A stretch of 64,000 bases of DNA from CAYQNU01 sp964419055 (lineage in GTDB: Bacteria; Bacteroidota; Bacteroidia; Flavobacteriales_D; Parvicellaceae), in NCBI GenBank assembly GCA_964419055.1, contig CAYQNU010000004.1, forward strand, positions 1 through 64,000, written 5' to 3'. Numbering within the stretch: position 1 is the stretch's first letter; each line of letters begins with the position of its first letter. Position numbers and translations under genes: made by a program. Shown piece by piece: positions 26,746 to 34,398 of the stretch. Under the pieces are notes generated by a model that did no database searches, was not told where the DNA came from, and saw only the letters and a program-made list of their open reading frames with translations.

Positions 26746-27015
26746 ATGGTAAAAGGAAAATACCCCACTTATAACGGCAACAGAGAAGAATTACCCTTCT
26801 CTTTAATTGCTGACCAAGGATTTAATCCCTTCACATGGGCTCCACCTATCAATTGGAAAGGAGTTGTAGGTGGTTATAAAGTTAGTTTCGTTCAGACTTC
26901 TCACTCAGGTTACTCGATAGAGGATTATGATTTTGAAGGATTTCCTGAAGAAGTTGTTGGAGCAATCCCTTATATTGTGGAGACAATTGATAAGGCTATG
27001 AAAACAATGGATTAA
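26746..27015 (+). CDS. Hypothetical protein, first gene of the PIN/RES cassette
   Basis: 89 aa, soluble, no signal peptide, no family recognised. Noticeable features are an aromatic and proline-rich N-terminal half (FNPFTWAPPINWKG) and an acidic C-terminal half ending in a helix. It is followed by the PIN gene after three bases, and could be a partner or antidote of the downstream genes, but nothing in its sequence proves this. Confidence 0.7.
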   Translation: MVKGKYPTYNGNREELPFSLIADQGFNPFTWAPPINWKGVVGGYKVSFVQTSHSGYSIEDYDFEGFPEEVVGAIPYIVETIDKAMKTMD

Positions 27016-27018
27016 CTA

Positions 27019-28101
27019 ATGAAAGAATACTCTACTGAAAATTTCAAAGAAGAAGTTCTTAATGAGCTACTTTCTAAATTCCCAAACTTTGAAAATAGTT
27101 GGAAAGACCTTAAGAAATCTCTTGGTAATGAATTTATTGGACATATAAAGAAATTTTTTAAAGATGAGTTCAACATATTCAATGAGATTTCCAATTTCGA
27201 ATTTACCATTGTCATTGATAATAACTTTATTTTTAGCCAGATTAATGGGGCTATTTTAAATAACAATCCAATCGAGAAAAGCAATTTATATAAGATTGTT
27301 ACATCAACTTGGATAAATGTTTATGCTCCACCTTTAATGAAAAAAGAGTTGTTTGATAAAATAGAAAAGAAGATTAAAGGTGAGGAGGCTCAAAAGAATG
27401 CGATAGAATATGCAAATATTCTGCTTGAGAATATAAACATAAAGGATGCTCAATGGGTTGAAGATTGGAAAAAAGCAAAAGAGCTTATAAATGATATTGA
27501 CCCAGATGATGTTCCATATTTGGCTTTGGCTTTTCACACAAAAAGTCATGCTATCATATCAAATGATGCTGTTTTTAATGGTCTTGAAGATAATATAAAA
27601 AAATGGAACATTGGTGATGCAGGAAAACTTCTATCTTCCTATGAGTCTGGTTTCATTTCGTTTTGTTTAATTGGAACATCTTTACCTTTTTTAGAAACAA
27701 TATGGAAGTTACTTGTGTCAATATTAAAACTCATTGCTGACATTTTACTTGAAATAATTTATGTAATAGGGTTAATTATTATAAAGGCTATTGAAACTCT
27801 ATTTTTAAAAGTTCCTGAAGTCACTTTAATTGCTACACTTGCAATTATCGGACTGTCATTTATAGATGAATTTAGAGAGGGAGGAAAAGAGTTACTGAAT
27901 AAAGCAAAAGAGAAGATTTCTATCATCCTTCAATCAATAAAAGAATTTATTCTATGGGTAAGTAATATACTTAAGGATGCTTGGGAAGCATTTAAACCTA
28001 TAGGAACAACAGCTCTTGAAATAGCTGCATTTTTATCTCTTGAGTATCAAACAATGGCTGAACAAGTTGAAAAACTTGAAATAAATAGAGCTTCATATTA
28101 A
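27019..28101 (+). CDS. PIN-domain nuclease fused to a C-terminal membrane region
   Basis: 360 aa. After a helical lead of about 60 residues a PIN-like domain spans about 61-195. Candidate acidic residues of the metal site are D67 (TIVIDNN), E110 (PPLMKKEL), D163/D164 (IDPDDVPYLALAF) and D183 (IISNDAVF), the usual PIN spacing. PIN domains are Mg-dependent RNases, mostly toxins of VapBC systems. Residues 213-285 are strongly hydrophobic with two to three membrane segments, followed by an amphipathic helical tail. A membrane anchor on a PIN domain is unusual. The assignment rests on motifs only. Confidence 0.7.
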   Translation: MKEYSTENFKEEVLNELLSKFPNFENSWKDLKKSLGNEFIGHIKKFFKDEFNIFNEISNFEFTIVIDNNFIFSQINGAILNNNPIEKSNLYKIVTSTWINVYAPPLMKKELFDKIEKKIKGEEAQKNAIEYANILLENINIKDAQWVEDWKKAKELINDIDPDDVPYLALAFHTKSHAIISNDAVFNGLEDNIKKWNIGDAGKLLSSYESGFISFCLIGTSLPFLETIWKLLVSILKLIADILLEIIYVIGLIIIKAIETLFLKVPEVTLIATLAIIGLSFIDEFREGGKELLNKAKEKISIILQSIKEFILWVSNILKDAWEAFKPIGTTALEIAAFLSLEYQTMAEQVEKLEINRASY

Positions 28102-28109
28102 TTCAACCT

Positions 28110-29318
28110 ATGAAAAAAGGAAAAAACTCATTTGAATTTAATTTGCTTACTAAAGAAGAATTAGATAAACGATTTGAAAAAATTAAGAGAGAATCAACCG
28201 TTGATAAAACTCCTTTAGAAATATCTAAAATAATTAAAAAACACACTATTAACAGGCTCATTTTTGGTCACACTATTGATTTAAATAATCAATTAGAATT
28301 GTTTAGAGTAACTATTCCATTTGAAGGTTTTGACTGTCTAAAAACATCCTCTTTTTCTTATCCACCAGAGAATTTATCAAAAATAGGAAGGGCTAATATA
28401 AAAGGATTTCCTGTATTGTATTGTTCTGAAAGCCAAAAAACGGCTGTAAAAGAAATGAAAGACATTTTGAAAATTGGAGATGAGTTTTATGTTTCTTGTT
28501 GGAAATTGGACCCTAAAAATAAGTTATTCTTGCACAATCTAATGCATAACAATACTGTATTAAAAGAGAATGGCTTAAGAAGATATTTAGCTGATTCTAT
28601 GAAATTGAAGGTAAACGAACTTTCTGAAGGATTAAAAAGCCTTCCTGATAGTTATCGTGATAGTATAACGTATATGAATCAAAAGTTCGGTGACCTTTTC
28701 TCATTAAGTGGTAATGAATATTATCATTTAACAAGCGTTTATGCTCATGAAATACTTTATAATCTTAGTTCTGTTATTTCACAAAAACCAATAATTATGT
28801 TTCCTTCACAAGCTAATATTGGCGAAGGGATTAATTTTGCATTTCCACCTGATTTAGTTAAACAAGAACATATTGTTCCAGTATGGGTTTTAAAAGTAAA
28901 ATACATAAACAACAATAACAATGGAAATATTCAAGTTGCAATTTCAGACAGAGGAATTATAAACGGTAACAATGTTCTTTGGAAAAAAGTCAAGTATAGA
29001 ATAAAAAAAATAAACTTTGAATCTTTAGTTATTAGAACATACAACAATTGTATGCTTAAGGGGAAAGAAGCAGCTGAAACAACATTATTAAATTCATATA
29101 TTAAAGTTGCTCAATTGTGCGAATTTGAAGTAACAAAATATATAAAAGAAAAGGATAATGTAGTTTATTCAGACTTAGTTGAAATAGAAGTTATACATAA
29201 AAATAAAATCATTTCAATTGAAATGGAACATGGCAAAGAAATTATTACTAAAAATGGTGTAAGTTGTATAAAAAACATAAAAGTTGAGGTTAGTTGGGAT
29301 ACTGGGTTTTTAGACTAA
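28110..29318 (+). CDS. RES-domain protein (putative NAD-degrading toxin-like)
   Basis: 402 aa. A RES domain spans about 62-250. The conserved positions are R66 (LFRVT), R94 (IGRANIKGFPVLYC), E115 (TAVKEMK), S233 (MFPSQANIGEGINFAF) and N242. The family is named after its Arg-Glu-Ser triad; known members are NAD-degrading toxins, usually about 150-240 aa and paired with a Xre/DUF2384 antitoxin. Neither partner domain is here. Instead there is a 60-residue helical lead and a 140-residue unknown C-terminal part. The gene lies eight bases after the PIN gene. NAD cleavage is inferred, not shown. Confidence 0.7.
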   Translation: MKKGKNSFEFNLLTKEELDKRFEKIKRESTVDKTPLEISKIIKKHTINRLIFGHTIDLNNQLELFRVTIPFEGFDCLKTSSFSYPPENLSKIGRANIKGFPVLYCSESQKTAVKEMKDILKIGDEFYVSCWKLDPKNKLFLHNLMHNNTVLKENGLRRYLADSMKLKVNELSEGLKSLPDSYRDSITYMNQKFGDLFSLSGNEYYHLTSVYAHEILYNLSSVISQKPIIMFPSQANIGEGINFAFPPDLVKQEHIVPVWVLKVKYINNNNNGNIQVAISDRGIINGNNVLWKKVKYRIKKINFESLVIRTYNNCMLKGKEAAETTLLNSYIKVAQLCEFEVTKYIKEKDNVVYSDLVEIEVIHKNKIISIEMEHGKEIITKNGVSCIKNIKVEVSWDTGFLD

Positions 29319-29330
29319 GGAATTGATTTA

Positions 29331-29350
29331 TATTCCCCCGCTCCCGCCCC
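29331..29350 (-). repeat. GC-rich repeat, copy C (inverted)
   Basis: On the minus strand GGGGCGGGAGCGGGGGAATA. Its core GGGCGGGAGC is a perfect 10-base inverted match to copy A, so the island from 25951 to 29350 is flanked by inverted copies. Confidence 0.65.
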
Positions 29351-29396
29351 ATTCCTTCAGCTTGATACAACAAATTTAAAAAAACATTGACACAAA

Positions 29397-29423
29397 AAAA
29401 CCCAGATGTAACATCCGGGTTTT
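29397..29423 (-). terminator. Terminator of the OmpA/TPR lipoprotein gene
   Basis: A 12-base-pair stem with one G-T pair: AAAACCCAGATG (29397-29408) with CATCCGGGTTTT (29412-29423), three-base loop. The A run on the plus strand becomes the T run of the minus-strand transcript. Confidence 0.88.
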
Positions 29424-29455
29424 CTTTAAATAGTATGAAACGTACTGTTTTCTAA

Positions 29456-31165
29456 TTATCCTACGATAGTTTTGAATTCAGCGTTATCTCTAAATTTAAT
29501 GAATTCAGCATCTTTAACAGCTTTTGCTTTTAAAGCAGCATCTTTTTGGATAGCTATTTTCAAGTTTTTGTTTAAATCTTCAGCTTTTCCAGCTCTTGCA
29601 CCAACAATGGCTCTTAAATAATAAGAATAAGCAGATTCTTTTTCAGCGCTTTTATCTAAAACAGATAAAGCAGCTTCACCTTCACCATTCAATATTTTAG
29701 CTAAAGCCATATTGTACGTGTCGTTACCGTTCATTTTGTTAACAGCCTCACCGTACTGACCTTCTTGGATAGCTAATAAACCTAAGTTATAGTTTGTTTC
29801 TTTAGCACTTCCTGCTTCAGTAAACAATGCTTTAGCTTTCTCTCTGTCACCTTTCATATGAGCTACAGCTCCTAAGTTGTTTGTAGAGATTGGGTTTTGT
29901 TTAGTAGTGTTAGCTTTTTCAAATTTAGCTTTAGCACCATCTAAATCACCTTGTAAATACAATACATATCCAACGTTGTTAGAAGTACGGTAATCATTTG
30001 GGAATTTAGTTTCAGCAGCTTGGTAAATTTTTAATTTAGCATTTAAATCTTCAGTCAATTCAGCAGCATACAACAACTCTTCTACTGTTAAGATAGATGG
30101 GTTAGTAGTTGATAATTGTTTCAATTCATCATCGCTGTATCCAACTTTATCGTAAGTAACAATAAATTGTGATCTTCTTAATTGTGGTAAAACAGATTTT
30201 TCTAAGAAAGTATAGGTTTTAGCCATATTCCTGATTTCTTCTTCTCTTTTGTTTAAGTCAGAAGTCATTTCTAATACTCTTAAGATTAATTCTTTATCTT
30301 CGTGAGTAGTTTTTTGAACTTCTTCTTTGAAACCATTCCAATCTTCACCTTTAGGATCTAAAGAAAAGTAAGCCGGGTTTTCAACGTTTGCCAATTTAGC
30401 TCTTTTTCCAAAAGCAACTCCATATTCTTGAGCTGATTTAGCACGGTCACTTGCTAAGTTAGTGTTTTTGTCGATTTCACCTTCTGGTGAAGCGTAAGAC
30501 TGAATTTTTACCGATTTGATTTCTCTTCTTGTCTCTGGAGTTGTGCTAATGATGTAGCTTTCAAAACCTTTGATATCAGCTTGTTTTAATTCAGCTGGTT
30601 TCACGTTAAATTTACCTTTATCGTAGTTAATTACTGCAACAGCTGTATCGTGTGTAGTAATTCTAACAAATTTATCGTCACAAGCAATTACTTGATCATC
30701 TAATCTAATTAAATAAGGAGTAATGATTGTTCCATCAGCAATTTTGTCTGTTGTAATCAATTCTTTCTCTTTAGTACCTTTTTTAGGAAGGATTTTTACC
30801 ACTACAATACCCTCTTCCATACAAGATTGGTATGCAATTTTTGAATTGTAAGTAAATGATTTACCTCCTTTTGGGATAACTTCTCCATTACCGGCCGCTT
30901 TTTCACCTTGGAATGTTCTTGTTTGGAAAGGAATCTCCGTACCATTAGTACAAACAAAAGTTGGTGTAACCTCAACAATTGCTTTTTTGTTTAATCCTTT
31001 CTCAATGAATTTTCCATTGATTTTTAGTTCTACTTGATCACCATGCATTTGCAATGGGTTCTCTTGAACAGTGTATTCTAAATCTTTTACTAGTGTACAA
31101 CTTGTAGCTAACATTCCGCCAGCAAGCACAGTTGAAAGGGCTATTCCTCTAAATTTTGGGTTCAT
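29456..31165 (-). CDS. OmpA-like and TPR-repeat lipoprotein
   Basis: 569-aa lipoprotein; leader ends in MLATSC. Order: a beta-rich N-terminal half (30-180), an OmpA-like region at about 210-345 (VKIQSYASPEGEIDKNTNLASDRAKSAQEY), and a C-terminal array of TPR repeats from about 355 (NDYRTSNNVGYVLYLQGDLDGAKAKFEKA and following). The OmpA domain suggests contact with peptidoglycan, the TPRs with other proteins. A strong promoter and terminator and a codon choice rich in frequent codons suggest high expression. It is monocistronic. Confidence 0.85.
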   Translation of the reverse strand: MNPKFRGIALSTVLAGGMLATSCTLVKDLEYTVQENPLQMHGDQVELKINGKFIEKGLNKKAIVEVTPTFVCTNGTEIPFQTRTFQGEKAAGNGEVIPKGGKSFTYNSKIAYQSCMEEGIVVVKILPKKGTKEKELITTDKIADGTIITPYLIRLDDQVIACDDKFVRITTHDTAVAVINYDKGKFNVKPAELKQADIKGFESYIISTTPETRREIKSVKIQSYASPEGEIDKNTNLASDRAKSAQEYGVAFGKRAKLANVENPAYFSLDPKGEDWNGFKEEVQKTTHEDKELILRVLEMTSDLNKREEEIRNMAKTYTFLEKSVLPQLRRSQFIVTYDKVGYSDDELKQLSTTNPSILTVEELLYAAELTEDLNAKLKIYQAAETKFPNDYRTSNNVGYVLYLQGDLDGAKAKFEKANTTKQNPISTNNLGAVAHMKGDREKAKALFTEAGSAKETNYNLGLLAIQEGQYGEAVNKMNGNDTYNMALAKILNGEGEAALSVLDKSAEKESAYSYYLRAIVGARAGKAEDLNKNLKIAIQKDAALKAKAVKDAEFIKFRDNAEFKTIVG

Positions 31166-31194
31166 TTTTGTGGTTTTTAATTTTAAAAATCGTG

Positions 31195-31223
31195 CGAAGA
31201 TACATATAGTTTTGGAATTACAA
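31195..31223 (-). promoter_or_regulatory. Promoter of the OmpA/TPR lipoprotein gene
   Basis: Minus strand TTG (31223-31221), 18 bases, TATCTTCG (31202-31195), one base off TAnnTTTG. Leader about 27 bases. Confidence 0.55.
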
Positions 31224-31293
31224 AAACATTAAACTATTTTTTCTATAAAAATTAATCGACAATTACCCCTACTCTATCCTAGTTACCAATGGA

Positions 31294-31917
31294 TTAATAG
31301 GCCGCATTGATTGTTTCAACAATTTTATTTATAGCCTCTTGCTGATGCGATTGGTATTCTTCAGCTTGTGAAAAAACAATAACAGGAACATCATTTGAAA
31401 GTTTTTGCAAAAGTTGTTTATATTGATGATTTATTTGCTCCAAATAGGTCAATGAAATTTCTTGTTCGTAGGTTCTTCCCCTTTTTTTGATATTCGCAAG
31501 CAGCTCTTCAGGACTGCCCTCTAAAAAAACTATTAAATTGGGTTGAGGCAATGCCTTCATAAAGGTTTCAAAGGTTTTGGTGTACACGTCAAACTGATTT
31601 GCATCCAAATTCATCTCGGCAAATAGTAACGATTTATGTGGCAAATAATCACTTACTATGGCCTGCCTTGAATGGGAAGGCGCACTAAAAAACCGCATTT
31701 GTTGACGATAACGATCTATCAAAAACTGCATTTCGGCCGCCAACGCAAATTGATTTTTGGAGGTTTCATGTTGAACGGTATAAAAATCTTTTAACGCCTC
31801 ATTGTTTTCAAACTCCTCTAACAATAAATGGGCACCCAAACGCTTGGCTAAAGCATGGGCAAAAGTGGTTTTTCCCGCTCCAATGTTTCCTTCAATGCTG
31901 ATGTAAGGTGATTGCAT
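31294..31917 (-). CDS. Deoxynucleoside kinase
   Basis: Phosphorylates deoxynucleosides in nucleotide salvage. P-loop GNIGAGKTTFA at residues 8-18, the dNK motif EMQFLIDRYRQ around residue 65-75, and the arginine-rich lid KKRGRTYEQE near 145. The 207-aa length matches the dNK/dGK family; the substrate among dA, dC and dG is not decidable. A minus-strand -7 element lies 29 bases before the ATG. Confidence 0.92.
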   Translation of the reverse strand: MQSPYISIEGNIGAGKTTFAHALAKRLGAHLLLEEFENNEALKDFYTVQHETSKNQFALAAEMQFLIDRYRQQMRFFSAPSHSRQAIVSDYLPHKSLLFAEMNLDANQFDVYTKTFETFMKALPQPNLIVFLEGSPEELLANIKKRGRTYEQEISLTYLEQINHQYKQLLQKLSNDVPVIVFSQAEEYQSHQQEAINKIVETINAAY

Positions 31918-31946
31918 GTAATTTTTGCTATTGCCTATTTAGCTTA

Positions 31947-31954
31947 CAAAACTA
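31947..31954 (-). promoter_or_regulatory. -7 promoter element of the deoxynucleoside kinase gene
   Basis: Minus strand TAGTTTTG, a perfect TAnnTTTG match; no good -33 TTG. Confidence 0.45.
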
Positions 31955-32008
31955 CATTATTATTACTAAGTTTGACTTTTCTCTTTCTCTATCTTGTGAA
32001 TAAATGTT

Positions 32009-32016
32009 TAGTTTTG
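32009..32016 (+). promoter_or_regulatory. -7 promoter element of the membrane-thioredoxin gene
   Basis: TAGTTTTG, a full match, 20 bases before the ATG at 32037 and downstream of the alternative ATG at 32004, which is therefore unlikely. Confidence 0.5.
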
Positions 32017-32036
32017 CAACTCAACACTCCCTTATC

Positions 32037-32951
32037 ATGAATTCAATTGGTTGGTATTTGAGATTAGTAGTGGCATTTTTTATTGGCCTGAGCTTAGTTA
32101 TGCGCTACAATTTTGGGTTAGAAACCTTTGAATTAAGATGGGTGGAATCAGGCTTTTTTAATTGGTTATTTGTCCCCATCGCCATTCGAATGGTAGCTTT
32201 TTTTGAAGTCCTCGTTATGCTCACCTTAATAGCATCTCGTATTTCCAAAAAATCCCTCATGATTTTATGCAGCAGCCTTATTTTAATTTATGTCATTGAT
32301 TTAATTTTGAGTTCAAACAATGCCATTACCAGTTCCTTTCCCTATTTTTTCTTCTACACACCCCTCATCAGTTGGATGGGACTTTTCACTTTATCCATTA
32401 CCTTACTTTTGTTTACTTTTCAAAAAAATAGTCATCCTCCTTTTGCCCTAAAAAAATGGCTTTTTGCCACCCTTCAAATGGTACTTTGGGTGGGTGTATT
32501 TTTTATGAATCATCTTACCTTAGACCAGTTTAAACCCAAAACACAACCGTATGAAGTAGGTGTGAGTCAATGGGAGAAATTTGACTTAGCTCTTCAAGAA
32601 CAAAACCCTTCATTTCTTTCACAAGAGCATTATCTTGTGGCTTTCTTTTCTACCCATTGTGAGGTTTGTCATTGGAACGCTATGAAACTTCAAGCTGCTA
32701 TTGATTATTATGGTAAGCACAAACAGCTTTTACTTGTATTTTTTGAACCCAAAGAAGATATTTCCTTTTTTTTAGAAGCTACTAAAATAAAGGCTCCCTA
32801 TATAGAACTGCCTTCTGCTTTGGTGGCTAATTTAGTTGGTGATGGATTCCCTTCTTTCGTTGAGTTTAAAAAAGGTAAAGTAACGCAAGAATTTTCTCCC
32901 AACGAACTGAATTATTGGGAATTACACCGTATATTTAGTCAATTCCAATAA
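32037..32951 (+). CDS. Membrane protein with C-terminal thioredoxin-like domain
   Basis: 304 aa, starting at the ATG at 32037 (MNSIGWYLRLV). The N-terminal half has four to five membrane segments, similar to the DoxX/MauE-like four-helix fold. After a last segment around 160 comes a periplasmic domain with thioredoxin character: VAFFSTHCEVCHWNAMKLQAA holds a CxxC pair (CEVC), and GDGFPSFVEFKKGKV has the cis-Pro context. The arrangement resembles thiol-transfer membrane proteins. Its partner is unknown; a DsbD is coded at 48-51 kb. Confidence 0.72.
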   Translation: MNSIGWYLRLVVAFFIGLSLVMRYNFGLETFELRWVESGFFNWLFVPIAIRMVAFFEVLVMLTLIASRISKKSLMILCSSLILIYVIDLILSSNNAITSSFPYFFFYTPLISWMGLFTLSITLLLFTFQKNSHPPFALKKWLFATLQMVLWVGVFFMNHLTLDQFKPKTQPYEVGVSQWEKFDLALQEQNPSFLSQEHYLVAFFSTHCEVCHWNAMKLQAAIDYYGKHKQLLLVFFEPKEDISFFLEATKIKAPYIELPSALVANLVGDGFPSFVEFKKGKVTQEFSPNELNYWELHRIFSQFQ

Positions 32952-33062
32952 GACAATTATTGAGCTTATTAACAAAATTGTATCAACTAGTGTTAGACAG
33001 TTGCAACATAGGTACGGAGTAAAAAAGTAATTTCGGCATGTTATTTGACCCAGTCTCGTTTT

Positions 33063-33070
33063 TATCTTTG
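33063..33070 (+). promoter_or_regulatory. -7 promoter element of namZ
   Basis: TATCTTTG, perfect match, with a TTG at 33045-33047 15 bases upstream; 11 bases before the ATG. Confidence 0.55.
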
Positions 33071-33081
33071 AGAAATTTGTT

Positions 33082-34275
33082 ATGAAATACCTTTTTATCA
33101 CACTATTTATTGTTACAGCCCTTCTTGATTTGCAAGCACAGACTCAACCTATTGTTTACAACACATCTATTGAAGTAGGTGCCAAACAATTTGAACAGTA
33201 TTTGCCGCTGCTTAAAGGAAAACGTGTGGCAGTAGTTTCTAATCAAACCTCTGTAGTGGGAAAAACCCATTTGGTAGACACCTTATTAGCGTATTCGGTA
33301 AGGATTGTAAAAGTTTTTGCTCCCGAACACGGTTTTAGAGGTACGGCCGATGCCGGTGAATACATCAATAATGAAAAAGATTCCAAAACGGGTCTTCCCA
33401 TATTGACTTTATATGGAAAGAAAAACCGAAAACCTACACCCGAAAAAATGTTGGATGTTGATGTAGTTGTGTTTGATTTACAAGATGTAGGAGCACGTTT
33501 TTATACCTATATAAGCACCATGCACTATGTGATGGAAGCCTGTGCCGAACAAAACAAACCATTTATCGTTTTAGACCGACCCAATCCAAACGGATTTTAT
33601 GTTGATGGACCTGTTTTAAAAGCCGGAGCTGAATCGTTTATTGGTATTCATAAAGTACCCGTAGTTCACGGAATGACCATTGGTGAATATGCCCAAATGT
33701 TGAACGGTGAAAAGTGGCTACTAAATGGGGTTCAATGTCCACTTACTGTAATTAAATGCACACACTATTCACATCGTGATTTTTATGAATTGCCCGTAGC
33801 TCCTTCACCCAACCTACCCAACATGTCGGCTGTGTTTTTATATCCTTCACTGTGTTTTTTTGAAGGAACGGATGTTAGTTTAGGACGAGGAACCACCAAA
33901 CCATTTCAGCAATACGGTGCACCTTACTTAAAAAGCAACTACTCTTTTACACCTAGTCCGATGTTTGGTGCCAAAGAACCTTTACGAAATGGCGAAAAAT
34001 GTTTTGGAAAGGATTTGAGCGGATTTGAGACTACTATCATTGCTCAAAAAAAATTGCACTTCGAATGGCTCATTGATGCTTATAAGGATTGTCCAACTAA
34101 AGAAACTTTTTTCAGAAAAGATGGCTTCTTTAAATTATTGACAGGTGATCCTTCCATTCAAAAAATGATTATTGCCGGAGCAACGGCTGAAGAGGTAAGA
34201 AAATCGTACGAAAAAGAAATCGTAACCTTTAAAATACTTAGAAAAAAGTATTTGCTTTATGATGATTTTGAATAA
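33082..34275 (+). CDS. namZ: Exo-beta-N-acetylmuramidase NamZ (DUF1343)
   Basis: Removes terminal N-acetylmuramic acid from peptidoglycan chains, for cell-wall recycling. Signal peptide at residues 1-19 (LLDLQAQ). Family motifs: LKGKRVAVVSNQTS, FAPEHGFRGTADAG, VFDLQDVGARFYTYISTM, LDRPNPNG and GTDVSLGRGTTKPFQ. Length of 397 aa is standard for DUF1343. The next gene is a GH3-serine hydrolase fusion, the composite of the other two enzymes of the NamZ pathway as known in Bacillus subtilis (NagZ and AmiE), so the pair is a recycling locus. Confidence 0.93.
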   Translation: MKYLFITLFIVTALLDLQAQTQPIVYNTSIEVGAKQFEQYLPLLKGKRVAVVSNQTSVVGKTHLVDTLLAYSVRIVKVFAPEHGFRGTADAGEYINNEKDSKTGLPILTLYGKKNRKPTPEKMLDVDVVVFDLQDVGARFYTYISTMHYVMEACAEQNKPFIVLDRPNPNGFYVDGPVLKAGAESFIGIHKVPVVHGMTIGEYAQMLNGEKWLLNGVQCPLTVIKCTHYSHRDFYELPVAPSPNLPNMSAVFLYPSLCFFEGTDVSLGRGTTKPFQQYGAPYLKSNYSFTPSPMFGAKEPLRNGEKCFGKDLSGFETTIIAQKKLHFEWLIDAYKDCPTKETFFRKDGFFKLLTGDPSIQKMIIAGATAEEVRKSYEKEIVTFKILRKKYLLYDDFE

Positions 34276-34385
34276 GATAAATCGGTAAGTAATTACCGTG
34301 AGTTTGATCACCCCAATTTTACCTATCCACATTGAAATGGTGGTAAAATAAACGAGCAAAAATTCGTTGACAATTGTAGAACACT

Positions 34386-34393
34386 TACTTTTG
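34386..34393 (+). promoter_or_regulatory. -7 promoter element of the GH3-serine hydrolase gene
   Basis: TACTTTTG, a perfect match, with a TTG at 34367-34369 16 bases upstream. It ends five bases before the ATG at 34399, so the message would be almost leaderless. Confidence 0.5.
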
Positions 34394-34398
34394 AATTT

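Noticed and set aside
25951..29350. Insertion sequence or transposon as the origin of the island
   Set aside because: No transposase or integrase frame and no target-site duplication that I can see; the repeat copies are too different to be simple terminal repeats.
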